The notes under the pieces were generated by a model. That model was given only the letters and a program-made list of their open reading frames with translations. It was not told where the DNA came from and did no database searches. DNA of 64,000 nucleotides, from contig JAQSEB010000086.1 in NCBI GenBank assembly GCA_030063045.1, positions 952,501 through 1,016,500 of the forward strand. Direction: 5' to 3'. How positions within the stretch are numbered: the first letter of the stretch is position 1; every line of letters begins with the position of its first letter. The stretch is from Pratylenchus scribneri. Taxonomy: Eukaryota; Nematoda; Chromadorea; Rhabditida; Pratylenchidae. Shown in pieces: positions 50,867-62,930 of the stretch. Position numbers and translations under genes: made by a program.

Positions 50867-51748
50867 ATGTCTTTCCCATCCAATTTCCTCGTTTTATCGA
50901 TTTTTGTTTCCAATTTTGCTTTTTATTCTTTCACTGTTGCCTCCGGCGATTGTGAAGGTTGCAATGCCTACGGATGTATGGAAAATGTGGCCAATTGTGG
51001 GCTGAATGGATATTTGATTGGATATGGGGAGAGAAATTGCCAAAATTTTTATAAAACAGGTAAAATTGAAGGATTCCCCTCAATTTTTGTCCTCTCGCCC
51101 AGAAATTCACCAAAGATTCGATGAAAATGGCCAAAAATTCATTAATTGTACAGGTAATTGCCTAATCGATTTTATGGGCAATTATGTGAAGGTATATTTT
51201 TATTGGAGGAGAATATATCAATTTTGGGGTCTTTCGTCTATCTCTCTTTTTCCGATTATTTTCACATTCTGGAATCGAACCTAAAAAAAAAAAATTTCAA
51301 AATCCGCCCGTTAGAAAATTCTGAAAATTTTTGATTAAATCTTATTAATTATAAGCTAAAATATGACAAAAATTCTAGGCTGGATTTCTGTTAGTTTTTT
51401 AGTTAAGAATTTTTAAAATTTTCCAAAAATACAAATATAAAGTAAATTTTCAAAATTGAATTTTTCAAAATCCGCCCGTTAGAAAATTCTCAAATTTCTT
51501 GATCAAATTTCAATTTCCAGGACCGTAACAATGCCACCGTGCCAATCGATTGCACGGAGCTCAAATCCGCCGGCTTCCAAAGCCATCCAAAATGCTATTT
51601 GGCCTGCGGATTTTGTCAAATTTGCAAGACCAATAAATGGGCCTTGCTTAAAGCATATGATCCCAGTGATTTTTTCTCAGTTGAAGCTATCAAACAAGTT
51701 TATGCTGTGATCCGGGAATGCGGGATTTTCAATTGTTTTTTGTCGTAA
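50867..51748 (+). CDS. Secreted stanniocalcin-like glycoprotein
   Basis: Three exons (50867-51059, 51103-51191, 51521-51748) give about 169 aa. A signal peptide is clear (NFLVLSIFVSNFAFYSFTVA). The cysteine pattern and order match the stanniocalcin family: GCNAYGCMENVANCG recalls the GCGAFACLENSTC block, FDENGQKFINCTGNCL recalls FDTQGKAFVKESLKC, then CYLACGFCQICKTNKWALLK and a final RECGIFNCF. Potential N-glycosylation sites are NCT and NAT. In vertebrates stanniocalcins regulate Ca2+/phosphate handling and IGF proteolysis; a role here cannot be read from the sequence. The match is by remembered motif order, so a nematode-specific Cys-rich family remains possible. The ORF ends FLS-stop inside a sequence triplicated downstream. 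It follows ERAL1 by 310 bp. Confidence 0.65.
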
Positions 51749-52610
51749 AAATTGAATGGTATTTAATTTGGTGAAAAAAACATTGAAAATGGCGAAAAGG
51801 TTTAGCGGTTTAATGGTTTGTTTTAGACCCCCCAAAAATATTCCCATTTTTTGTCGTAAAAATGGTATTTAATTTGGTGAAAAAAACATTGAAAATGGCG
51901 AAAAGGTTTAGCGGTTTAATGGTTTGTTTTAGACCCCCCAAAAATATTCCCATTTTTTGTCGTAAAAATTGAATGGTATTTAATTTGGTGAAAAAAACAT
52001 TGAAAATGGCGAAAAGGTTTAGCGGTTTAATGGTTTGTTTTAGACCCCCCAAAAATATTCCCAAAATTGGATAGAGCTGGTCAAGAAGACGCATTGAATG
52101 GTATATAATTTGTCATAGTTTGGTCAACAATTAAAGGGTATTAAACGGTTTAAACCCATTTTGGTTTGGTCAACAATTAAAGGGTATTAAACGGTTTAAA
52201 CCAATTTTGGTTTGGTCAACAATTAAAGGGTATTAAACGGTTTAAACCAATTTTGGTTTGGTCAACAATTAAAGGGTATTAAACGGTTTAAACCAATTTT
52301 GGTTTGGTCAACAATTAAAGGGTATTAAACGGTTTAAACCAATTTTGGTTTGGTCAACAATTAAAGGGTATTAAACGGTTTAAACCAATTTTGGTTTGGT
52401 CAACAATTAAAGGGTATTAAACGGTTTAAACCGATTTTTGGTTTAATGGTTTAAAACTAAGTTAGAATTTGGTTAAACCCAAACCAAATCAATAATCAAA
52501 TGTGGCACTGGAGGAGATCTATCAAATGGGTATAGAGTTTTGAAGTCTAGGACAAACCACTATAAACCGGTTTAAACTTTTCTGCATTTTCAATGTTTTT
52601 TCTGCAAATT
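51736..52610 (+). repeat. MITE-A copy with about seven core units and a triplicated left end
   Basis: About 110 bp is present three times (starts near 51736, 51847 and 51953; spacing 111 and 106 bp). It includes TTTTTTGTCGTAAAAAT, the outer TIR TTTAATTTGGTGAAAAAAAC and TTAGACCCCCCAAAAATATT. After it come the usual block ATTGGATAGAGCTG, about seven 43-bp units (52110-52440), and a right end with TTTTCAATGTTTTTTCTGCA then AATTAAATAA. Confidence 0.88.
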
Positions 52611-52696
52611 AAATAATTTCTCATAAAAAATTGGATATTGTAATAAAAATTTATTGTATTTTTGAAATTTCGTTAAATGAAAAATGGAAAAAAATA

Positions 52697-54470
52697 TCAA
52701 TTCCATATAAACAAATTTGTAAAATAAATGCTGGGAATGAGCAATAAAAAGAAGGCACCAAAAATTTTTAATGTCATTTTCTTCCATTCTTTCTCCAAAG
52801 AACACAAAATTCGGTCGACTTCCGCCTCCAAATGTTCAAAAGTGCCTAAAATAATTTTTAAATTAAATAAAAAATTATTTCCGGTTACCATTGTTTTGAA
52901 TGACCAAATCCGCTCGTTGTATTTTCTCTTCCAAAGGCATTTGCGCGTGAATTCGTCGCTGGGCCTCTGCCTCCGAAATTCCATCCCTGTGCATTATTCG
53001 TTGGATTTGGACATCTTCGCTGCTTAAAATAAAATTTTAAAAAATATTTAATTGAATTTTTTGGGAATATTTATATTTCTATCTAAGAAATATTGGAAAT
53101 GTTGAAAAGATTGAAACCGGTTCAAAGGTTTTTCCTAAACCCTAAAACCTTATTTTCAATTGATAGGTCAGATGAATCATTGATTATGTTTTGGCTGCTG
53201 GGTTTTTAACCAACTCCAACTTAGTTTTGAACCATTAAACCAAAATTGGTTTAAACCGTTTAATACCCTTTAATTGTTGACCAAACCATGACAAATTATA
53301 TACCATTCAATGCGTTTTGACCAGCTCTAATCTCTTTTTCAACATTTTAATGTTTTTTTTTTCAACAAATTAAATAATATTAATTTTTCCTACCATGCAA
53401 CGACCACCAATTTATGCATAAATTTGTCCATTTTCGATTCAAATAGCAATGGAATGTCGAGGAAGAGGATTCGTTCGCATCGGAGAAGTCGGCAGAAACA
53501 CTGCCATATTATGGCCTTGATTATTTCCGGATGGGTGATTGAGTCCAATTTTCGTCTTTTCTGCAAAAAAATTAATTTTTAATTTTTTTCCAAGTGGAAA
53601 TATTTAATTTGGCAAAAAATGGAATTTTTGAAAAAAAAATGGTTTAGGGAGTTTTATCCTAAATTCCCAAACCATATACCCAAAATTGGATAGAGCTGGT
53701 CAAAACGCATTGAATGGTATATAATTTGTGAATGGTTTGGTCAACAATTAAAGGGTATTAAACGGTTTAAACCCATTTTGGTTTGGTCAACAATTAAAGG
53801 GTATTAAACGGTTTAAACCCATTTTGGTTTGACCAAAAATTAAAGGGTATTAAACGGTTTAAACCAATTTTGGTTTGGTCAACAATTAAAGGGTATTAAA
53901 CGGTTTAAACCTATTTTGGTTTGGTCAACAATTAAAGGGTATTAAACGGTTTAAACCCATTTTGGTTTGACCAAAAATTAAAGGGTATTAAACGGTTTAA
54001 ACCCATTTTTGGTTTAATGGTTCAAAACTAAATTAGAATTAGTTAAACCACCAAAATATAATTAAATGATGCGCGTTTACTAGATTTATTGATTTGAAAA
54101 GGTTTATGGGATTAGGACAAACCATTAAACCGTTTTAATTTTAACCTTTTTGGCAAATAAAATATTTCCTAAATAAAATTATTACTGAACCTCTCTGTCC
54201 GAAAACACCAAAACGGCCAACTTTTCCCTGTTCAGCCGTCCATCATCGTCGAAAAATTCATCTCCAAATTCGGTCCTAATTTTTTGATAGGCCTTTTTGC
54301 CTGGTTCAACGACTAAAAATCGATTTTTTGAAAGATTTTCCCCTTAATATTTTACTTTGTCTGGCCACTTCATCCGCATCCACAATTGCATAATTTCGGG
54401 AGCGCAAAATTTTCGAAACGCTGCTTTTTCCAGTGCCAATTCCGCCGGTCAAACCAACCAATAAAAACAT
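52697..54470 (-). CDS. DCAKD: Dephospho-CoA kinase domain-containing protein (membrane-anchored)
   Basis: Predicted to phosphorylate the ribose 3'-OH of dephospho-CoA, the last step of CoA synthesis. Five exons (54356-54470, 54191-54312, 53394-53560, 52889-53022, 52697-52845) give about 228 aa, the usual family size (231 in human). The P-loop is [17 protein letters not shown], followed by the substrate motif [28 protein letters not shown], then [14 protein letters not shown] and LDIPLLFE are classic CoaE motifs. The lid region is [20 protein letters not shown], then [11 protein letters not shown]-terminal hydrophobic helix ([20 protein letters not shown]) corresponds to the tail of DCAKD rather than COASY and should anchor it to a membrane. 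It starts 318 bp downstream of the PDIA6 stop, same strand. Confidence 0.93.
53085..53375 (-). repeat. MITE-A single-core copy (DCAKD intron 3)
   Basis: Reverse orientation: TTTAATACCCTTTAATTG, ATATACCATTCAATGCG and CAGCTCTAATCTC. The outer motif TTTTTTTTCAACAAATTAAA is at the right edge. Confidence 0.8.
53590..54175 (+). repeat. MITE-A copy with about six core units (DCAKD intron 2)
   Basis: Left block CCATATACCCAAAATTGGAT, six 43-bp units, right end with TTTTTGGCAAATAAAATATT. Two unit variants alternate: units with TTTGGTTTGACCAAAAATTA recur with a period of three units, so a three-unit block was duplicated. Confidence 0.87.
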
Positions 54471-54788
54471 CTACTAATATTATTTTGTACAATTTTTTTT
54501 AATTAATTAGAAATTATTTTGGTTTTTAACCAAAAAATAATAAAATTATTTACCCAAAAATTTTTATTTAAAGTAAAAAATGAATCGATGAAAAATTTAT
54601 TTAAATATTATGGAAGGGGAAGGAGGAACAATAAAATAAAAAATGTTAAAAAATAAATATCAAAAAATATTTAAAAAAAAATCCAATTGAGTCCAATGTT
54701 TTTGTAGATTGCCCAAAAATAGAGGAGAAGGCCAAAATAAAAAAAAAAAGTTTATAACAAAAATTTTCATAGGCAAATTGCTCAACAA

Positions 54789-57577
54789 TCAAAGTTCACT
54801 TTTCTTTTTATTCTCATCATTCGTCGATTTTTTGCCCTCCTCCTTCTTTGTTGCCTTCTTCTGAGTTTCTTCCTCAGTTGCCACTTTTTCCTCCTCCAAA
54901 TCGTCCAATTCCACGTCGGACAAGTCCAAATCGTCTTCAGCATCCGGGGCAGGCGGTTCCGCGTCTTTCCCGTCCCATGGCTCGATGGAATCCAGGTCGG
55001 CGAATTTTCCACCAGGAACCGAAGAGGTTTTGCCCTTTCCATAGCTGAGATCGCGCAAAAATTCAGAAATTCCCGATTTGCCGAAGGAACCTTAAAATTT
55101 GGGAAGGAAATTATTTTTATTTATTTTATAATTTGGATTATAATTCCAAGTTGTAATTGTAATTGCGATTGTAATTCAGGCCCGTATCCAGATTCCAGGG
55201 GGGGGGGGGGGGGGGAATGGTCCCCTCCTTTGAGGCCCATGGCCCCCTCCTTTGGAAAAATTCCCCCCAAAAAAGGGAAAAATATTCGCTCATGGGGGCA
55301 ATTTTTAGCCAAATTTTCCCCCTAAGTGGCCATTTATGGCCAAATTTTTCGCTGCTCGGCTATTTTTGGGCCAAGTTTTCCCTCTATGGGGCCATTTTTG
55401 GCCAAATTATGGGAAAAATTTTCCTTAAAATTTTCAAATTGGCCCCCTCCTTGGAAAATTTCTGGCTTCTGGGTACGGGCTTGTTGTAATTTGTATTTTT
55501 TTTCGGTTTTAAATTTTTTTATTTCAAATATTTAATTTTAAATTTCTATTTTATACCAGTCAAAGTGCTATATTTCATTTTTCGTGCATTCAATGCGACC
55601 ATTGCCGGATAGCCGAAACCGCCGATGCCAAATGCCTGCTCCAGGACGGGTTGTTGGACGGCTTCGGTCCAAAGCCAACTAAAAAGCCAAAATATTCAAA
55701 ATATTTCCCACAATTTGAATTCTTACCCCCAATGATTTTTCTTGAACTTTTCAGCCAATTCTCTGAGCAATGCCAAATATTCATTCCGGCAGTTGGATTG
55801 GCAGTCGAGAATGTGGGGCAAAAAAGTGATAATGCACCTGAAAATTGGGCAAAGGCATAAAAGTTGATATTTAATTGTTTTTATTTGGAATTTAAGCTTA
55901 TTTTTCAATTTATGCCAATCTCAATTTTGGTAAGCAAAAATGCTAATTACCAAAAAATTAGGCCCGTACCCAGGGGGTTGGCCCGGGCCACCCCCAAGCC
56001 GCAAAAAAAGTAAAGGGATGACCTTTTTGGGGGAAAATTTTCAGCTGAGGACGGCCATTTTTAGTTCAAATTTTTTCGCTGCGCGGCCTATTTTTTTAAA
56101 AATTTTTCCTGTGGGGCCATTTTTGGCTTAAATTTTGCCTTGCGGGGCCATTTGGAGAAAATTGCCCCCTTCCAAACATTTTTGCACCCCCGAAATTTTT
56201 TTTTGGCTACCCTACTGGCCATGCCCCCCCCCAGGGAAAATTCCTGGGTACGGGCCTGCAAGAAATATTTGTAAATGTTGATGTTTGTTTACAAAGACCG
56301 TTAAATATGATTAAAATAAGGTCAAATTCTGGTTTAACATCCAAAATATTAGCCTAAGCCTAGGAAAATGACTAAGTATTGACCTAAAATCTTTGCTGGT
56401 TTTTAATTCCACTCCCCCAAATCCAAATCTCGCTTCGACTTACAATTGGCTATCTTTGCATGCGCTCTCAAAATTCATTTGACTGGTTGCTTGTTTCAAC
56501 TCTGGAGGTGGCAAATTTTCCGAAACTTTCTGGTTGGCCCATTGCACAATGTCGCTGGTGGTTCGGCCCCCATCATAGTCCACCGCATCCTCAACGCTTT
56601 TCTCGCCGGCCCCAAAGAATTTGATTGAGGGAAAACCGCGAATGCCGAATTTGGTGGCCATCGCGGTGTGCGCAGTGGCGTCCAATGCACCCAGCTAAAG
56701 TGTTTAGGCTTTTATGTTTATTGGAGATAAAAAGCGAACCTTGACTTTTCCCTTGAGTTCGGAGGCCGCCGCCTTCCAATGTGGTTCCAAATTTTTGCAA
56801 TGACCACACCAAGGGGCGAAAAATTCCACCATCCACAGATCTTTACTGCGCAACACAAGTTCCTAAAATACGTATTTGAAGTGATGGAAATAAATGGGGG
56901 GAAAACCTCAAAGTTGGAATCGGTCAATTCGACCACATCATTGGATGAACCACCGCCACCGCCCGACGATTTTTGCTGATAGCTGCCGCCTCCACCCGAG
57001 CCCAGTCGACTGTTCACAACCTTGCGAATTTCATTGATCACCGCATCCGTAATCGCCTGTGCCGTTCTTTGGCCTTAAATTTTGTTTTCATTTGTTTCAA
57101 TTTGTGTAAAAATTAGGTAAACCATTGAAGTCGCTGGGCTTATTCTTGTTTACGCCGAACACTTTGATCGTGGGGAAACCTTGAACATTGTAGGGAGCGC
57201 CGAGCGATTGATGCTAATGAAAATGAATTGATTTTGAAAACTATGAATTTTATTAACCTGGGTCATATCAACACCGCCCACTTTTGCGATGCCTTTGAGT
57301 GCTTTTGCTGCTTTTCTGTATTCGGGCACCAATCTTTGACAATGTCCACACCTAGAAATTAAATTTTAGACAATTTTTTATGTTCTTTTCTGACTCACCA
57401 TGGGGCGTAGAATTCAACCACCCAAACGGAGTCGTCATTTAGAACACTTTTGTGGAAATTACCCGCTGTCAACTCGACAACCTCATCGGAAGCATCATAC
57501 AGGGCCGAAACAATGGTTGTGGTGACGGAGAAGAAGAATATTGTTGTCAAAAATGAATTTACAAATGTTTTTTTCAT
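54789..57577 (-). CDS. PDIA6: Protein disulfide-isomerase A6 (P5)
   Basis: ER oxidoreductase that forms and shuffles disulfides and helps control UPR sensors. Nine exons (57399-57577, 57258-57351, 57123-57213, 56907-57073, 56740-56862, 56444-56694, 55727-55837, 55557-55678, 54789-55090) give about 479 aa. Signal peptide [19 protein letters not shown]. Thioredoxin domain a0 has [17 protein letters not shown], and domain a has [17 protein letters not shown]; both keep CGHC. The two are joined by a Gly/Ser linker. The redox-inactive b domain includes [20 protein letters not shown] and [20 protein letters not shown]. The acidic P5 tail ([23 protein letters not shown]) is extended by a Lys/Glu-rich segment ending KKKSEL. 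KSEL is a KDEL-type retrieval signal. Introns 6 and 8 each hold one related hAT-like element. Confidence 0.95.
55177..55483. mobile_element. hAT-like non-autonomous element, copy 1 (PDIA6 intron 8)
   Basis: Inverted ends CAGGCCCGTATCCAGA and TCTGGGTACGGGCTTG, with the 8-bp direct repeat TTGTAATT at 55169-55176 and 55484-55491. An 18-base G tract lies near the left end. The body has repeated GGCCAAATTTT and TGGGGCCATTTTTGGCC motifs. No ORF. Confidence 0.85.
55969..56258. mobile_element. hAT-like non-autonomous element, copy 2 (PDIA6 intron 6)
   Basis: Same family as 55177-55483. Ends TAGGCCCGTACCCAGG and CCTGGGTACGGGCCTG. The flanks CAAAAAAT (55961-55968) and CAAGAAAT (56259-56266) form an 8-bp duplication with one mismatch. 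The interior shares TGGGGCCATTTTTGGC. Confidence 0.8.
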
Positions 57578-58517
57578 TGTTGATTATTTTAGATCTGAAC
57601 TGATTTTTAATAAATAAATCCTGTTTATTAAATGAATCCTAGATTCGTAAGTATTTACGTGGACTTATTCGATTGGTGTAAAAGTGTAATAACTAATAAT
57701 GGAAATTGGAAAATGTTTTTAAAGGATATAGGGACTATATTTTTCATCATTTTTTTCGGCTTTCTTGGCCATTCATCATCAAACATCATTTAAGTTCAAT
57801 CCATTCCATTTTATTGATTTACGATTTCAGAATCGCATCAGTATCCGTATGTTCATCCATAAATCAACCTTTTAGGTAATTATTCCTTTTTTCCCATTAA
57901 TTCTTCGTTTTCTTAAAGTCAAAGGCAAGTTTTACCTTTTAGCTTGCTAAAAATATTTTTCGAAACGAATGATTCCAAAACTAATCGATAATCGTTGAGA
58001 TTTGCAATTTTGCATTTGCAGTGCACTTCCTTCATTTTCATTCGCATTCACATTTAACATAACGCGCATTCTCATAATCCGAATCAGGCGCATATCCATC
58101 CATCCTATATAATCCACATCTTCATCCATAAGCTAAGTCCAACAATTGATAATTTTTTTAGTTTGCGAGTTAATATTCTAATTCTAAACCAAAATTAGTA
58201 AGGTATTTTACAAGTTAATAAACCTTAAGCTAACTACTAGATTAGCCATACTTTGACAAGAAAAAACTCAGCATAAAATTAAATAACTTTTAAGATTAAA
58301 TCATTTTAAAGCTAATTCTCATAAATAGTAATGGTTTTATAAATCAAAAATTTAGCTAAAAAATCTTGTTCGTTTATCCCAAAAGTATTCCAAGTCCCAT
58401 CCCAAATTTCTTCCAATATTATAGAAAATTTATATCAATATCCATCCATTTCTTAAAACAGACAATATTCATTCTAATATTTTTAAGCATAAAGAATTAA
58501 AAAGAGTTAATTCAAAA
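57578..58517. other. Divergent PDIA6-RPS5 intergenic region
   Basis: 940 bp, AT-rich. No coding region is supported. It must hold both divergent promoters. I see ATCCGTATGTTCATCCAT near 57843 and related ATCCATC-type repeats near 58091-58125 and 58440, but no certain regulatory site or unfolded-protein-response element. Confidence 0.4.
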
Positions 58518-59862
<1,345 letters not shown>

Positions 59863-60061
59863 ACAGCAGGAATGGATGGATGGAACAACAATTTTGATGG
59901 ATCAATTATTTGGAAATTGTTATCGGATAATTTGTTATTTGGAATAAACACAGTTATTTGTCCTTTTTGATTTCTTTTTTTGGTTTATAATTTTAATCCA
60001 TTATTATTTGAACATTTCTCATAATTATTTATAAAATGTTTTCCAAATCCATGTGCAAAAA

Positions 60062-61665
60062 ATGAGTGCAAAACGCAACTCATCTTCAATTTTTCCCAGT
60101 CCTGCGCCTGGCCCTTCTTCAAGGGCGGCAGCAGCGACGACTACTCCGGTGGCCGAGAAGAGCATCAAAATATTCAATTTTGAGAAGCAACGACGCCGGG
60201 AACGACCAATACGCCATAAAGCACCGGAGAATTTGCTGAGGCGAGCCGGCGGATTGAAGCGGTGCACCGATTTGAGGTTACGATTTTGTGAATAAAACAA
60301 AATATTTTCGGCTCTCGGGTGACTTAATAATATACCAATAAATGGCAATCTCACCGACTAGACTCGGAAAATGGTTGAAGGAATGTTTCCTTCTTAAAAT
60401 ATGTTGATTAAAATTTGTTAAGAAAAGAATCGGTACTTATTGACTATCGACTTTGTGTACCTTTTAGTTGAGAAGGGAAAAAGTAAAGGGATCATCCCTA
60501 GGATTAAGGTTAGGGTCATTAGCGGTAATCTTGTTGGATGATATCCTATCCAGCAGGATTGACCCTTTCCCTAATTCGGATGACCAATGGGGGGGGACGG
60601 GGGACCCAACACCATCAATTTTTGCTAGTTGAAGTAAAAAGGGTACCAAATTTGTTCACAAATGCTGGACAAAAACCACCATTAAAAATAATTAAATTAT
60701 TTAATAAACTCTATTATTTTAGTCAAAAAATTCCTTTTAATATTCATCTCATTTTCAGTTATGATCAATTTGTTCCTCTCTACCAACTCTGGAATTCCTA
60801 TTACAAAAAACTGTTGGAATTGATGCAAACTCCAGGCCCCGATGATCGATTGCTCAAAGCGGATTATCATGGCGCAATTTTTCGTGTTTCCGACTCATCA
60901 AATCCATCCCAGGTTTAATTAAATTGAATAAACTTATAAATTTTATGATTTTTAAATTTGGTTAGATTGGCCTACATGGAATTGTTTTGCATGAATCCAA
61001 ATCCACATTTCAAATGATCACCAAAAGGAATCGAATTATTGGTGAGGAATTGGAAATTTCAGTTCAAAATTAAAAATCTTTTTGATAAAAGATGAGTTAA
61101 AAAAAATATTTGCCCTCTTTAGGTTCGAACCAATGACTTAATTTCGATGGAAAATTTGTATAAATTTACTCATCAGACCCCTTTTGGGTTGTGGGTTCGA
61201 ACATTTGATCCCATTTTATTAGAAAAATTGTATAAATTTTGATAAAAAAAATTAGCCCCAGGTACGAACCAATTGACCTCAACTCTACAAAATTTGCTCT
61301 CCAGAAAATATTTTTGTTTCACTTGGGTTTGGGTCCCAACTTTTGACTTAATTTTCATGAAATTTGAATAAATTTAAACAAAAAAAAAAATTCGGTTCCA
61401 TCCGGGTTCGAATCTATGCCCTAATTTCGCAATAAAATTTAATTAAAATTATTAATATTAATTTATATTCAAAATTCCCATTTTTATATTTGAAATTTAT
61501 TTAATTTAAAATTCCTTTCCAGTTATTCCTAAAGAAGGCTCCACATTCCAATTTGTACTCGACAACAAAGTGTTCACCCTATTCGGCAATGCCCTTCGCC
61601 AGAGAAGTCATTTGAGAGGAAAGAAGGCAAAAGTGCCAACTCGGATTCCATATTTATTGAATTAA
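60062..61665 (+). CDS. POP4: RNase P/MRP protein subunit POP4 (RPP29)
   Basis: Core protein of RNase P (tRNA 5' maturation) and RNase MRP (rRNA processing). Four exons (60062-60276, 60759-60912, 60966-61041, 61523-61665) give about 195 aa. The N-terminus is basic and low-complexity (MSAKRNSSSIFPSPAPGPSS). The Rpp29 core reads FVPLYQLWNSYYKKLLEL, then RLLKADYHGAIFRVSDS, IGLHGIVLHESKSTFQMITK and RNRIIVIPKEGSTFQFVLD. It matches the family's LLKADLHGA, GITGILLQE and VIPK blocks. The Sm-like barrel ends NALRQRSHLRGKKAKVPTRI. The preceding ATG at 60051 is out of frame; the start at 60062 is in frame. Intron 3 has SINE-like fragments. Probably co-transcribed with RPS5 (199-bp gap). Confidence 0.92.
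61085..61435. repeat. SINE-like fragments in POP4 intron 3
   Basis: Several degenerate copies in both orientations, recognised by GGTTCGAACCAATGACTTAA, GTGGGTTCGAACATTTGATC and CCGGGTTCGAATCTATGCCC. A boxes are not evident. Confidence 0.5.
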
Positions 61666-62871
61666 ATAAAACCATTTTATTTATTTTATTTTTAAAATTA
61701 ATAAAAAAAATTCTATAATATTTATTTTGATCAATCCATCCATTTTAAGCCATCCCAAACTTAATCTAGCATTTTAGTTAGAATATTGACCCAATTGAAA
61801 ACAAATTTAAAAAAATAGACTTCCTGCAGTATTCCCCTTCAGGGTATTTTAACTTTAAGTTGATTTCATAAAATTTAAAAAGAACAAATTGTAAAGGACA
61901 ATTTGGGCTACGACAAAGGTAGATGTATCGTATATCCACTTTTCGGATTAACCTTGTTGAGCTAATAGGCCAAGAACAAGAACCAAAGAATGCACTTAAT
62001 CGACGATAATTCCAACCAACCATAAGTGGCCACTTTGACACATCCAAAAAAGCCATAATATTCTGTTTTATACATATCTCCCTCATTTTAATTCATTCCA
62101 TATCCATTTTAATCCATTCCCCCATCTAAACTATATTTTGAATAACCCAAAACCAATTTAATTGACCATTCGCACCGCTGATGGACTTTCGCCCATTCAT
62201 TCCTTCAGTTCCCCCCCCCCCCCCCCCCCCCCCAAAACACCCTCGTCCACCGCACACACACACAAATTTGGGGATTCGGTTCGGCGATTCCGCCTAATGA
62301 GAGGAAGTGAGGAAGGCCAAGGCCATCCGTTCAATCGTCCGATCCAAATCCAATCCAATTCCTCGGTTCCATATTCATTCATTCCTTCTATAAAATTCCT
62401 CATTCCTTCGATTTTATTCGTCCATTTGGGGCGAGTATTAAGGCTGCTGGATGGACACACATAAACATAACGGCCACCGGCCATCATCAGCAGTAATGTT
62501 CGCCTTGGGGGCTCTTTTGGACGACATTCTCTTCTCTCCCTTATAGGCGAGCGCTTCTCTTCTCCCTTTAGCCTTTAGGCGAGTGGTTTCTCTTCCGTCG
62601 AGGGCAGCTTTTTCTCTTCCACCGAGAGCAGCGTTTCCTTTTCCCTTCGGGCGCTTTCTCTGCTCTCGAGGGCAGCTTTTTCTCTAGCTTTTAATCTTCC
62701 CATCTTTTGCACTTCTTCTCTTCCCCCTAGGCGAGCGCTTCTTCTTCCTCTTCTTCTTCATCTCTTCCTCTTCTTTTCCCTCATCTCTTCCTCCAAAATT
62801 TTCCATCATTCCTCATTGAACTATTTCTCCCCCTTTTTCCCACTATTTTCCCAATTTTCAACATTGAGAAT
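61666..62871. other. Non-coding region downstream of POP4, with C homopolymer and CT-rich block
   Basis: Contains a 23-base C tract (62211-62233), then GC-richer sequence. From 62510 to 62830 it is a strongly pyrimidine-rich block with imperfect repeats of GAGGGCAGCTTTTTCTCTT and GGCGAGCGCTTCT. No protein recognised. The CT-rich block could be the promoter or 5' region of the possible gene starting at 62872. Confidence 0.45.
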
Positions 62872-62930
62872 ATGCAAAGAGATGAAGGCTTTTCACTTGG
62901 CTTCTATTTCCCACTATTCCTCCTTAATGC
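62872..62930 (+). CDS. Possible first exon of a secreted or membrane protein (tentative)
   Basis: An ATG after the CT-rich block opens MQRDEGFSLGFYFPLFLLNA and is followed directly by GTGAGTC, a good splice donor in this genome. The hydrophobic stretch would suit a signal peptide. No convincing downstream exon is seen before the window ends, so the rest would lie outside. Without a homologue or transcript this is only a candidate. Confidence 0.25.

Noticed and set aside
51810..52094. Minus-strand ORF with two identical 30-residue repeats
   Set aside because: It arises entirely from the triplicated 110-bp MITE-A end and is antisense to the repeat. No sign of a gene.
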